From Hydrogeniiclostridium mannosilyticum (lineage in GTDB: Bacteria; Bacillota; Clostridia; Oscillospirales; Acutalibacteraceae): 64,000 bases of DNA. Of this stretch, positions 52,592-60,672 are shown in pieces. Under the pieces are notes generated by a model. The model searched no databases. It was not told the DNA's origin and was given only the letters and a program-made list of their open reading frames with translations. The position numbers and the translations under genes were made by a program. Positions within the stretch are counted from its first letter, which is position 1. Every line of letters starts with the position of its first letter. The stretch lies in NCBI RefSeq assembly GCF_003268275.1, contig NZ_QLYR01000006.1, forward strand, positions 62,001 through 126,000, written 5' to 3'.

Positions 52592-52763
52592 GCCCGGCCT
52601 TAAGGAGGATTGCCATGATACTTTGTATTGCTTTGGCTCCATGCAAAGTCTAAACCGGGCGAGCTTGCATGGAGTCCCGGCGGCGGACAGCCGCTGAAAT
52701 TCGTCCGAATGGGCTTTGCAGATTAATGGAAGATGATTTCTGAAATTAAGGAGCAAAGTCAAG

Positions 52764-54077
52764 ATGAGCATTCTTTTTAAAACCCTTAGCGAGCTGCGCG
52801 GATTTTTAATCTTATGGCTCACACAGTCATTCTCCGCACTGGGCAGCTCTATGACTAATTTCGCGCTGATTGTGTGGTCCTACCAGCAGGAGGGCTCCGC
52901 GCTGACTACGGCGCTGCTGTCCGTCTGCTCCTATGCGCCGTATGTGGTTATGAGTATTTTCGCCGGCGCACTGAGCGACAAATGGAGCAAAAAGGCAACC
53001 ATGCTGGTAAGCGACAGCTTCGCGGCGCTTTGCACAGCCGCCGTACTGCTGCTGTTGCTGGCCGGGCGGCTGGAAATTTGGCACCTATATTGCTTAAACG
53101 CCCTAAACGGGCTGATGAACACCGTACAGCAGCCGGCGGCAGACGTGGCAACCAGCCTGCTGACGCCTAAAAAGTATTATCAGCGCGCCAGCGGCCTGCG
53201 GTCCTTTTCCAACGCTCTGGTCACGGTGCTCACGCCCGTGCTCGCCACCGCTCTGCTGGCCTTTACCGATATTCAAGCCGTGATTGCCTTTGACCTGTTT
53301 ACCTTTACAGTGGCCTTTGCCACCCTGCTGTTTTTTGTAAAAATCCCCGCGCTGCCGAAGGACGGGCGGCAGCGGGAAACGGTTTTACAGTCGGCAAAAA
53401 GCGGGCTCTCCTACCTGCGGCACAACCGGGGGATTCTGGATTTAATCCTGTTTTTAGCCGCCATCAATCTGACGGCCTCCGTCTATAACGCCGCATTTCC
53501 CGCCATGCTGATTTCTAAAGAGGACGGCGGTTCCACTGCGCTCGGCATTGTCAACACAGCCACCGGCCTGGCTACGCTGGCAGGCAGCATCCTTGCCGCT
53601 GTGCTGCCTGCGCCCAAAAGCCGTGTGCGTGTCATTTGCAACACACTCCTGCTCTCCATGAGTACGGAAAATCTGCTGCTGGCACTTGGCAGGAGCGTGC
53701 CCGTCTGGTGTGTGGGCGCGGTATTGGGCTGGATCTGCATCCCGATCATGAGCGCAAACATGGATGTGCTGCTGCGCAGCTCTATTCCCATTGCCATGCA
53801 GGGGCGCGTTTACGCCGCCAGAAACACCCTTCAGTTTTTTACCATCCCGCTCGGCTACCTGCTTGGCGGCTACCTGGTCGATGAAGTATTTGAGCCCTTG
53901 ATGGCCGCCCAGCCCGCAGACGGGCTATTGAGCGCGCTGTTCGGTACCGGTAAGGGCGCTGGCGCGGCAATGCTGTTTTTGGCGCTCGCCCTGGCCGGGG
54001 TGCTGACCTGTCTGGCCTTTCGCCGGGACCGGCGCATCTGGACGCTGGAAAGCCCCCAGCCCCCGCAGCAGCCCTGA
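52764..54077 (+). CDS. MFS exporter, Mef (macrolide-efflux)-like
   Basis: A 437-residue protein with about 12 hydrophobic helices. The family pattern of MFS_3/Mef proteins is clear: FLILWLTQSFSALGSSMTNF, ALIVWSYQQEGSALTTALL, the loop-2/3 motif GALSDKWSKKATMLVSD and NALNGLMNTVQQPA. Close relatives include Mef macrolide pumps, but many similar clostridial proteins have no known substrate. It lies just before a Vat-like acetyltransferase. Its transcript ends at the hairpin at 54172. Confidence 0.85.
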   Translation: MSILFKTLSELRGFLILWLTQSFSALGSSMTNFALIVWSYQQEGSALTTALLSVCSYAPYVVMSIFAGALSDKWSKKATMLVSDSFAALCTAAVLLLLLAGRLEIWHLYCLNALNGLMNTVQQPAADVATSLLTPKKYYQRASGLRSFSNALVTVLTPVLATALLAFTDIQAVIAFDLFTFTVAFATLLFFVKIPALPKDGRQRETVLQSAKSGLSYLRHNRGILDLILFLAAINLTASVYNAAFPAMLISKEDGGSTALGIVNTATGLATLAGSILAAVLPAPKSRVRVICNTLLLSMSTENLLLALGRSVPVWCVGAVLGWICIPIMSANMDVLLRSSIPIAMQGRVYAARNTLQFFTIPLGYLLGGYLVDEVFEPLMAAQPADGLLSALFGTGKGAGAAMLFLALALAGVLTCLAFRRDRRIWTLESPQPPQQP

Positions 54078-54171
54078 ACCGGCCCCCTAAACCCGCAGCC
54101 ATAACCGCCTGTATATACGGCGCGCTGGCGCGGCCCCGCCAAGGCCGGAAAGCTTCCAAAACCAAAAAAAG

Positions 54172-54216
54172 ACCGCCCTCGCAGAGACCGCAAAATGGCC
54201 TGCTGGGCGGTTTTTT
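54172..54216 (+). terminator. Terminator after the MFS gene
   Basis: ACCGCCC (54172-54178) pairs with GGGCGGT (54205-54211), with an inner GCAG/CTGC helix, followed by TTTTT. Confidence 0.75.
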
Positions 54217-54267
54217 ACAGGCCTGCCGGCCCGCAAACTGATTTTTTATTGCTAAGGAGGAACCCCC

Positions 54268-54963
54268 ATGCCAGTAATTCCAGACCCCAATGCCATTTTC
54301 CCGAACGAATACCACACGTCCTGCTTCATTAAAAACGTCGTTAAAGCGCCGAACATTCAGATTGGCGACTACACCTATTATGACGATCCGGCGGACCCCA
54401 CCGGCTTTGAAAGGAACAACGTGCTTTTTAATTACCCCGAGTTTGGCGACCGCCTAATCATTGGAAAATTCTGCTCCATCGCCAGCGGCACACAATTCGT
54501 CATGGGGCCCGCGAACCACCGCATCAGCAGTGTAACCGCCTACCCGTTCAATGTCTTCGGCGGCGCCTGGCAGGAAAACACGCCGCCGCACATAGCTCAG
54601 CTGCCCTTTAAGGGCGACACCGTCATTGGCAACGATGTATGGCTGGGGCGCGAATGCGTGGTCATGCCCGGGGTAAAAATCGGCGACGGAGCCATCGTGG
54701 CGGCCTACTCCGTCGTGGTAAAGGACGTGGCGCCCTACAGTGTCGCCGGCGGAAACCCGGCGCGCTTTCTCAAAAAGCGCTTTGACGACGAGCTGATCGA
54801 GCTGCTGCTACAGGTCCGCTGGTGGGATTTTAAACCCGAGGAGCTGGTTGATTTTCTGCCGCTGCTGTGCAGCCCGGACCTGGAGCTTGTACGCCGCGCG
54901 CTGAAGACCCGGCTGGCAGAGCGCGCCCCATCCGGGCATCTGCGTCCAAACACCGGCGGTTAA
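54268..54963 (+). CDS. Vat/CatB-like xenobiotic acetyltransferase
   Basis: A 231-residue left-handed beta-helix acyltransferase. IGDYTYYDDPADPTGFERNN, the catalytic-His region MGPANHRISSVTAYPFNVFG, IGNDVWLGRECVVMPGVKIG and AAYSVVVKDVAPYSVAGGNP match the xenobiotic-acetyltransferase family (streptogramin Vat and chloramphenicol CatB types). Resistance activity is not proven, since housekeeping members exist. AAGGAGG precedes the ATG. It converges on the HAD gene. Confidence 0.9.
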   Translation: MPVIPDPNAIFPNEYHTSCFIKNVVKAPNIQIGDYTYYDDPADPTGFERNNVLFNYPEFGDRLIIGKFCSIASGTQFVMGPANHRISSVTAYPFNVFGGAWQENTPPHIAQLPFKGDTVIGNDVWLGRECVVMPGVKIGDGAIVAAYSVVVKDVAPYSVAGGNPARFLKKRFDDELIELLLQVRWWDFKPEELVDFLPLLCSPDLELVRRALKTRLAERAPSGHLRPNTGG

Positions 54964-54973
54964 ACACCGGCGG

Positions 54974-55624
54974 TCAGGCGGGCTCCAGCAGCCCGGCCAG
55001 CTCCGTGACCGACTGAATCTTTGCCGCGCGGAGGGCCTGCGGCACGTCCCCAAAGCCATAGCTTGCCCAAATAAAGGGGATACCGGCCTCACGGGCGGCA
55101 TTCGCGTCGCCCATGGTGTCCCCGACATAGACCGGGTGCTGCAAATGGTTGCGGGCCACCAGCAGGCGGTTGTTCTCTGCCTTCGGTTTGCCGGTGCGGC
55201 CGGGGTGCTCATAGTCCTTAAAATAGCGCTGCAGGCCGTGCGCCTGGAAAAAGGCCTCGATATAGCCGGCTTGGCAGTTGCTGACAATAAAAAGGGGGAA
55301 CCGTGCCGAAAGTGTCTTCAGCGTCGCCTCCAGGCCGTCGAAGAGGCGTCCGCCCGCCTCGGCAATATAGCCGCACCCCAGCGCCAGGTAATCCTTCAGC
55401 ACGGACTGCACCTGCTCCTCTGTCAGGTACGGGTAGGTATGGTGAAGAATTTCATCGAGCAGGCGGCCCATATTTGCCCGCATGATCTCCGGCGTCATGG
55501 CCTCCTTGACCTCCGGGTGCCCGTCAATCGCCTGCTGGAATCCGGCGGCAACCGGTACGGAGGCATCCCAGAGCGTTCCGTCCAGGTCAAAGAGAACACC
55601 GTCTGTTTTTATCTTTTGATTCAT
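54974..55624 (-). CDS. HAD-superfamily phosphatase (phosphoglycolate phosphatase-like)
   Basis: A 216-residue haloacid dehalogenase-like phosphatase: motif I VLFDLDGTLWD, motif II FIVSNCQAGY, motif III GKPKAENN and motif IV VYVGDTMGDANAAREAG. The cap domain between I and II is helical, as in Gph. It probably removes phosphate from small metabolites. ATG 55624 (MNQKIKTDG) has GAGAGGAAG upstream; the ATG at 55675 is less likely. Last gene of the leftward group with cysE-cysS-ybaK. Confidence 0.87.
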   Translation of the reverse strand: MNQKIKTDGVLFDLDGTLWDASVPVAAGFQQAIDGHPEVKEAMTPEIMRANMGRLLDEILHHTYPYLTEEQVQSVLKDYLALGCGYIAEAGGRLFDGLEATLKTLSARFPLFIVSNCQAGYIEAFFQAHGLQRYFKDYEHPGRTGKPKAENNRLLVARNHLQHPVYVGDTMGDANAAREAGIPFIWASYGFGDVPQALRAAKIQSVTELAGLLEPA

Positions 55625-55692
55625 GTGCTGCTTCCTCTCTTTCCATCTTTCCGGGTAAAGCCAGCCGTGCGGCACGGGGCGCCGTAAAACGC

Positions 55693-56175
55693 CTATGCCT
55701 CCGTAACCGGGGCGGTCTTCGCGCCGGTCAGCGCCAGCAGATCCGCGGGGGCAAGCTCCACCTGCACGCCGATTTTGCCGCCGCTGAAAATAATAGTGGA
55801 AAAGGCCGCGCTGCTCTCGTCTACCACGGTGGCAAACTGCTTTTTCATGCCAATGGGGGAACAGCCGCCCCGCACATAGCCTGTCAGAGGCGTCAGCTCC
55901 TTCACCGGCAGCATGGCTACGCTCTTTTCCCCCACGGCCCGCGCCGCCGCTTTGAGGTCAAGCTCCTTCGCCACCGGGATGACAAAGACGTAATAACGCT
56001 TGCTGGCGCCTTTTGTGACCAGCGTTTTGAAAACCTGGTCCGGGTTTTGCCCCAGCCGCTGCGCCACGCTGATGCCATCCACGGCCTCATCGCCGTGTTC
56101 GTAAAAATAGCATTGATACGGGCGCTTTTCCCGGTCCAAAATCCGCATCACATTCGTTTTTATTTCCTTAGCCAT
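55693..56175 (-). CDS. ybaK: Cys-tRNA(Pro)/(aminoacyl)-tRNA deacylase, YbaK/EbsC type
   Basis: A 160-residue YbaK-domain protein. GISVAQRLGQNPDQVFKTLV, the catalytic-lysine motif, VIPVAKELDLKAAARAVGEK, LTPLTGYVRGGCSPIGMKK and STIIFSGGKIGVQVELAP are typical. YbaK clears tRNA(Pro) mischarged with cysteine, so its place directly after cysS is functionally apt. ATG 56175 (MAKEIKTN) is used; the upstream open frame lacks a ribosome-binding site. Confidence 0.92.
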   Translation of the reverse strand: MAKEIKTNVMRILDREKRPYQCYFYEHGDEAVDGISVAQRLGQNPDQVFKTLVTKGASKRYYVFVIPVAKELDLKAAARAVGEKSVAMLPVKELTPLTGYVRGGCSPIGMKKQFATVVDESSAAFSTIIFSGGKIGVQVELAPADLLALTGAKTAPVTEA

Positions 56176-56225
56176 TAATAACCGTGCTTCCTTTCCGGGG
56201 AAATTATTTCGGGGGCGCCGGGCGC

Positions 56226-57656
56226 TCAGCCCTCTATTTTCCATTTGACGCCCGCGGGGGTGTCCTCCAGCACGACACGGCGCGCCTTCAGCTCGTCTCG
56301 AATGCGGTCCGCCGTCGCCCAATCCTTGTTTTTCCGTGCTTCGGCCCGCTGGGCAATCAACGCCTCAATCTCCCCGGCAAGGTCCTCGCCAAGGGCCTTT
56401 TCGCCGTCGTTGTACAGCAGGCCCAAAACGCCGGCCAGCTCCATGTACAGGCCCAGGGCAAACTCGCACAGCTCATAGCTGGGCTTACCCGCGGGCGTAA
56501 GGGTGCTGTTCAGGTCCCGCGCCAGCTCAAACAACGCCGAAAGCGCGTCGGCAGTATTGAGGTCGTCGTCAAGCGCCTTCGTAAAGGCGGCGCGGTAACC
56601 CTCCAGCCGGGTGCGGACGGCCTGCTCATCCTCCTTCAGCTGCCCGGCCGCGCTGCGTTCGGCGCTTTGCAGCAGGAAACGAAGATTATCCCGGCAGTTG
56701 TACAGGCGTTCCAGCGCGGCCCGGCACTGCTCGATAATACCAACGCTGTAATTAATGGGGCTGCGGTAATGCGAGGCCACCATCAGGTAGCGGATAGGCT
56801 CATAGCCGTATTCCTTCGCCACCTCGCGCACGGTAAAGAAATTGCCGAGGCTCTTGCTCATCTTGCGGTTATCGACATTGATGTAACCGTTATGCATCCA
56901 GTAATGGGCAAACGGCACGCCGTTGCAGCACTCGCTCTGGGCAATCTCATTTTCATGGTGGGGGAAAATCAAGTCCTGGCCGCCGCAGTGGATGTCAATG
57001 GTCTCGCCCAAATAGCGCCGGGCCATAGCGGAGCACTCGATATGCCAGCCGGGACGGCCCTCGCCCCAGGGGGAGCGCCAGCTCGGCTCGCCGGGCTTAG
57101 AAGCCTTCCACAGGGCGAAGTCCATGGGGTCCTCCTTGATTTCGCCGGTCGCAATACGCGCCCCGGCTTGCAGGTCCTCAAGCGGCTGGTGGGAAAGCTT
57201 GCCGTAACCCGGGTCTTTCATGGCGCGGAAATAGACGTCGCCGTTCTCCGCCGCATAGGCAAAGCCCTTCTGCTCCAGATCGGAAATAATATGGATAATT
57301 TCATCCATATTTTCCGTCGCCAGCGGGTGAATCGTCGCCGGGCGCACGTTCAGGCCCGCGGCGTCGGTCTTGTACTCCTCGATATAACGCCGGGAAACCG
57401 TGAGGTAATCGCTGCCCTCCTCGTTGGCCTTTCGGATGATCTTGTCGTCGATGTCTGTAAAATTCTGCACATAGGTAACGCGCAGGCCCCGGTACTCCAG
57501 GTAACGGCGAAGGACGTCGAACACACAAATGGGCCGGGCGTTGCCGATATGGATATAGTTGTAAACCGTGGGGCCGCAGGCGTAAATATGGGCTTCTCCG
57601 GGCACAATGGGCTTAAATTCTTCTTTTTGGCGAGTCAGGGTGTTGTAAATTTTCAT
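56226..57656 (-). CDS. cysS: Cysteinyl-tRNA synthetase
   Basis: A 476-residue class I synthetase. Zinc ligand in IYACGPTVYNYIHIGNARP, the HIGN variant of HIGH normal for this enzyme, C in GWHIECSAMA, HHENE, and KMSKS in the usual positions. The C-terminal anticodon domain ends ARRVVLEDTPAGVKWKIEG. It follows cysE by 65 bases behind the Cys T-box leader, so cysteine synthesis and charging are controlled together. Confidence 0.98.
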   Translation of the reverse strand: MKIYNTLTRQKEEFKPIVPGEAHIYACGPTVYNYIHIGNARPICVFDVLRRYLEYRGLRVTYVQNFTDIDDKIIRKANEEGSDYLTVSRRYIEEYKTDAAGLNVRPATIHPLATENMDEIIHIISDLEQKGFAYAAENGDVYFRAMKDPGYGKLSHQPLEDLQAGARIATGEIKEDPMDFALWKASKPGEPSWRSPWGEGRPGWHIECSAMARRYLGETIDIHCGGQDLIFPHHENEIAQSECCNGVPFAHYWMHNGYINVDNRKMSKSLGNFFTVREVAKEYGYEPIRYLMVASHYRSPINYSVGIIEQCRAALERLYNCRDNLRFLLQSAERSAAGQLKEDEQAVRTRLEGYRAAFTKALDDDLNTADALSALFELARDLNSTLTPAGKPSYELCEFALGLYMELAGVLGLLYNDGEKALGEDLAGEIEALIAQRAEARKNKDWATADRIRDELKARRVVLEDTPAGVKWKIEG

Positions 57657-57721
57657 CTCGTCTGCTCCTTTACTTGATGATTTCGGCTATTTCAAAAGAG
57701 GGCGCTGTGGTCCGCCCGCCT

Positions 57722-58411
57722 TTACTCAGAGGTCGGGGGTTCCTTCGCGTCCAGCTCTTCATCACAGGGGAAAACGCTGCTTTCGCCGAGGCGCTTGGCA
57801 AGCAGCAGGTACTCGCGGCGCAAGGCGCAGAGCTCCTGCGCGGTCGGGTCGCTGACATGGATCTGGTCCAGGTAGCCGGTCCGCTCGCCGTTGAGGCGTA
57901 CGATCTTAGCCGGTACGCCCACAGCGGTCGCGTTGGCGGGCACCTCGTTAAGCACAACGGCCCCGGCGGCAACACGGGCGTTGTCTCCGACCCGGAAGGG
58001 GCCGAGCACCTTGGCGCCCGAGCCGATGAGCACGTTGTCCCCCAGGGTGGGGTGGCGTTTGCCGTGGTCCTTGCCCGTACCGCCCAGGGTCACCCCCTGG
58101 TACAGCGTGCAGTTGTCGCCAATCTCCGCCGTCTCACCGATCACCACGCCCATACCGTGGTCAATGAACAGCCCCCTGCCAATGGTAGCGCCGGGATGAA
58201 TTTCTATGCCGGTCTTATGCCGGGCCCGCTGGCTGAGCCACCGGGCGATAAACTTATGGCCGCGGACGTAAAACCAATGGGCCTTGCGGTATGCGCGCAC
58301 AGCCTTGAAGCCGGAATAGAGGAAATAGACCTCCCAACGGTTCCGGGCCGCGGGGTCGCGCTCCATAATTGAATCCAACTCTTCCTTGAGCTTGGCAAAC
58401 AAAATTTTCAC
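57722..58411 (-). CDS. cysE: Serine O-acetyltransferase
   Basis: A 229-residue enzyme making O-acetylserine for cysteine synthesis. The N-terminal helical part is followed by the left-handed beta-helix: GIEIHPGATIGRGLFIDHGM, GVVIGETAEIGDNCTLYQGV, TLGGTGKDHGKRHPTLGDNV, LIGSGAKVLGPFRVGDNARV. The catalytic His/Asp are within FIDHGMG. The C-terminal tail is acidic. GTG start (58409-58411). First gene after the T-box leader. Confidence 0.97.
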   Translation of the reverse strand: MKILFAKLKEELDSIMERDPAARNRWEVYFLYSGFKAVRAYRKAHWFYVRGHKFIARWLSQRARHKTGIEIHPGATIGRGLFIDHGMGVVIGETAEIGDNCTLYQGVTLGGTGKDHGKRHPTLGDNVLIGSGAKVLGPFRVGDNARVAAGAVVLNEVPANATAVGVPAKIVRLNGERTGYLDQIHVSDPTAQELCALRREYLLLAKRLGESSVFPCDEELDAKEPPTSE

Positions 58412-58582
58412 CCACTTATCTATAAACTATAAAATTCCCATTTGACGAAGAAAATTCCCCGCCACTCTATATAGGGCCGAAAAGGCCGTAAAACCGGTAT
58501 GTTTCGTGCGGCGCGGAAGCCCCGCCTCTATCCTATGAATCAGCCCGGCAAAGGGTTCCGCCTTCGTTCCCGCGGACATATT

Positions 58583-58850
58583 AAAAGGCCGCCATCCAGT
58601 CCCCAAACAGGGACGGAGGCGGCCTTAAACCGCGGTTCCACTCCGCTTTATCACTCATTCAGGCAGATAACGGCGCCCGCCGTGCCAGGATAATAGCCGC
58701 GCCGCCCGCTTTACCGGACGCCCGCTGTAGGCGTTCCCCCAGCCCGCTCCCAGATGCATTTCCCCCGCCCGGTACAAAGGGCGCTTTCAGCCGGCGGCAC
58801 CCATTCTCTGCTTGCACGGCGGACGGAGTACTTCTTCTGTTCCATGCGAT
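58583..58850 (-). ncRNA. T-box riboswitch (Cys specifier) of the cysE-cysS operon
   Basis: On the minus strand the T-box sequence AGTGGAACCGCGG (58630-58642) is present. The terminator stem AAGGCCGCC/GGCGGCCTT with its T-run (58583-58626) and upstream stem-I elements (AGCAGAGAATGGG) are also visible. The apparent specifier is TGC (58756-58758), in GGAAATGCATCTGG, i.e. UGC for cysteine, in agreement with cysE and cysS downstream. Uncharged tRNA-Cys would favour the antiterminator. About 170 bases separate the terminator from cysE. Confidence 0.88.
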
Positions 58851-58857
58851 TAAGCTT

Positions 58858-58886
58858 AGTATAACCCAAAAAGCGATAAATGTAAA
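58858..58886 (-). promoter_or_regulatory. Promoter of the cys operon
   Basis: On the minus strand TTTACA (58881-58886), a 17-base spacer and TATACT (58858-58863). Transcription would start at about 58851, the expected 5' end of the T-box leader. Confidence 0.75.
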
Positions 58887-59088
58887 GATGGGATGCTCAG
58901 CCAGCCGCAACGGATTTTTTTGCAGGATAGAAGCTCATTCTACCCCAGTCCAACCGGTTGGCCCGCTGGCCGGGGCATTCATAACCGGCCGTGGTCTTTA
59001 GGCGACCGGGGTCCCGCCTTCATTCCCCGCTCTTGTTTTGCAAAATATTCACGCTTTCCCACCCCCGGCGGTCCCGGAATGCCTGCGA

Positions 59089-59673
59089 ATAAAAGCCGCC
59101 GCGGTAAACGCTACCGCGGCGGCCCTCAGTTGGATTATTAATCGGTCTTACATGATCTCCGCATTCCAAGGGCAACCACCGTACTTTATGGTTACAAAAT
59201 ACAACGGATCCCCTGCGCGGAGGAAAGGCTTTATATCTATCTTATATGCCCGGCTTCAAGCCCCGGGCCTCTCAAAACAAATACATTGGACTTCACCTTA
59301 CGGCGTCTGGCATTTCTTCACGCTTATTCTGCTATTTCAAAAGCTCAACTCATTTTGCCCCGCATGGGCTTCACTTTTAAGAAAGCGGCTCTTAACCTTT
59401 AATAGCCGTTCAGCCAAGAAACGCCGGCGCGCTCATTCCTCATAAAATTATGACTTTGAGGCGTAACGATCTACCAATCCTTTCTTCTCAAAATCGACCT
59501 GTTCTTATGCAGCGCTTAGACGGATGACGCCCAACAAACGTACACCCGTCTTCAGCTGCTGTGGTTCCTGGCCCATTGGACTCACCCCTTTCTCCACTGA
59601 AAACAACAATGCGGTTTTTCTTCCGGCCGCTTTCTCGTTACGGCTGTTCCTTTTAAACCCTCACTGTCTTTGT
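59089..59673 (-). ncRNA. Large structured non-coding RNA candidate (~585 nt)
   Basis: A leftward transcription unit starts at a consensus promoter (59680-59708) and ends at a perfect 12-bp hairpin GCCGCCGCGGTA/TACCGCGGCGGC (59095-59123) followed by TTTTATT. No minus-strand frame in it looks like protein. RNA helices are visible: AGACGGGTG/CATCCGTCT (59518-59526 with 59543-59551), GCCCGG/CCGGGC (59248-59253 with 59263-59268), and a long-range pair of 59626-59636 with 59379-59389 (11 bp, one wobble). Three related motifs of the form GTGA(A)G(T/C)CCAATG occur. Size and organisation resemble OLE RNA, but I cannot confirm the class. Confidence 0.65.
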
Positions 59674-59679
59674 GATTCT

Positions 59680-59708
59680 ATTATAGCGGCGGCTCAAGAT
59701 TTTGTCAA
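59680..59708 (-). promoter_or_regulatory. Consensus sigma-A promoter of the large RNA
   Basis: On the minus strand a perfect TTGACA (59703-59708), a 17-base spacer and a perfect TATAAT (59680-59685). It is the best match to consensus in the window, so the RNA is probably abundant. Confidence 0.85.
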
Positions 59709-59766
59709 TAGATTTTTTGAATATTTTATTTTATTTATGGATATATTTACTTATTGGATTTTTTAG

Positions 59767-59795
59767 TTGACTTCACGGCTCCGGAAAGGTACAAT
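59767..59795 (+). promoter_or_regulatory. Promoter for the DUF1292 gene
   Basis: TTGACT (59767-59772), a 17-base spacer and TACAAT (59790-59795), divergent from the large RNA promoter. Confidence 0.65.
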
Positions 59796-59929
59796 AAACA
59801 CAAAGTCCATTGAACAAAGCCTGTTAAAACAAAAAATAAAACCATGAGCTGCGCTGTCGTTTTTCAACCGGTGGAACGCCACCCGCCAAACCCCCGCGCG
59901 GTGAATAGCATGAAAAGGAGATGACGGCC

Positions 59930-60244
59930 ATGAATGATGAGTTTGGAACGGACCTGCTCACCTTAGTCGATGAGGAGGGCGAACAGCACGAGTTTGAGGT
60001 CCTGGACGTAATTGACAACGACGAGGGCTGCTTTTACGCGCTGCTCCCCACCTTTGACGACCCGCAGGAGCAGCTCCAGGCCGACGGCACCTACTATATT
60101 TTTGAGGTCATCGACGAGAACGGCGAGGAGCAATTGGCCGAGGTTGAGGACGAGGCGCTGCTGGACCGCCTGGCGGCGGAGTTTGAGCGGCGTTTTGAGG
60201 AATTGTACGACGAAGAGGATGAACTGCCGGAGGACGGGGAATAA
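59930..60244 (+). CDS. DUF1292 family acidic protein
   Basis: A 104-residue very acidic protein: TLVDEEGEQHEFEVLDVIDN, CFYALLPTFDDPQE, YIFEVIDENGEEQLAEVEDE and a Glu/Asp-rich tail. This matches DUF1292, found across Firmicutes, function unknown. ATG 59930 has AAAAGGAG 9 bases upstream; the in-frame ATG at 59921 abuts the site. Own promoter; the next feature is the 6S-like RNA. Confidence 0.9.
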   Translation: MNDEFGTDLLTLVDEEGEQHEFEVLDVIDNDEGCFYALLPTFDDPQEQLQADGTYYIFEVIDENGEEQLAEVEDEALLDRLAAEFERRFEELYDEEDELPEDGE

Positions 60245-60329
60245 TATTAACCGCCCCCAAAGCCCTAAAAACCTGACCGCGTGAAAGCGCAGTGTGCGGG
60301 GCCGCGGAGCGGGTTTTAAAAGGATGTAG

Positions 60330-60562
60330 CCTTCTGCCTGGTGCGCGAATGTGTGCACAAATAACCCTACAATTTTAAATTGGGAGCCCGGGCTCCGGCG
60401 GCGGACTGCAGACCTCCCGGCCTTTGGCCGGAAGAAGGGAGCGAGAACCCGCAGGGAGGGCACCCACCTGCTTTTCGTAGGCAGGTTATTGAGCACTTAC
60501 GGCCAGGCGGATAACTTAACAAGCAAAGCGGCTTCCACGGTTGTTGCGGAAGCCGCTTTTTT
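60330..60562 (+). ncRNA. ssrS: 6S RNA candidate with terminator
   Basis: A rod-like RNA is visible. The closing stem GCCTGG (60336-60341) pairs with CCAGGC (60503-60508), then GTGCACAAATAAC (60353-60365) with GTTATTGAGCAC (60485-60496). A hairpin ACCTGC/GCAGGT (60466-60471 with 60481-60486) flanks a large purine-rich central bubble, and an interrupted distal stem follows (GGGAG.../CTCCC). This is the 6S plan, a mimic of open promoter DNA that binds sigma-A RNA polymerase. A strong terminator follows (AAAGCGGCTTCC with GGAAGCCGCTTT, then TTT, 60525-60562). No 6S alignment could be run. Confidence 0.6.
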
Positions 60563-60645
60563 GCGCGCAAAAGCGTTTTTATAAAGCCTTTTAAAATCAG
60601 AAAACGGCTTTGCCATGCGAAAAAATTATTAAAAAAATATTAATT

Positions 60646-60672
60646 TTAGCACTCTACTATTGACAGTGCTAA
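60646..60672. promoter_or_regulatory. CIRCE operator (HrcA site)
   Basis: TTAGCACTC (60646-60654), a 9-base spacer and CAGTGCTAA (60664-60672). This is the CIRCE consensus with one mismatch in the right arm. It overlaps the -35 of the hsp20 promoter, so HrcA should repress hsp20 until heat or misfolding. Confidence 0.92.

Noticed and set aside
56184-57677. Plus-strand frame of 497 codons opposite cysS
   Set aside because: Antisense shadow of a certain cysS gene.
59038-59445. Plus-strand frame of 135 codons in the large RNA region
   Set aside because: No ribosome-binding site, composition unlike the neighbouring genes, and it lies antisense to a well-bounded minus-strand transcript.
59089-59673. 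RNase P RNA, tmRNA or group II intron as identity of the large RNA
   Set aside because: The RNase P core GAGGAAAGTCC, a tmRNA alanine-acceptor end, and group II GTGYG start plus domain V were all absent.
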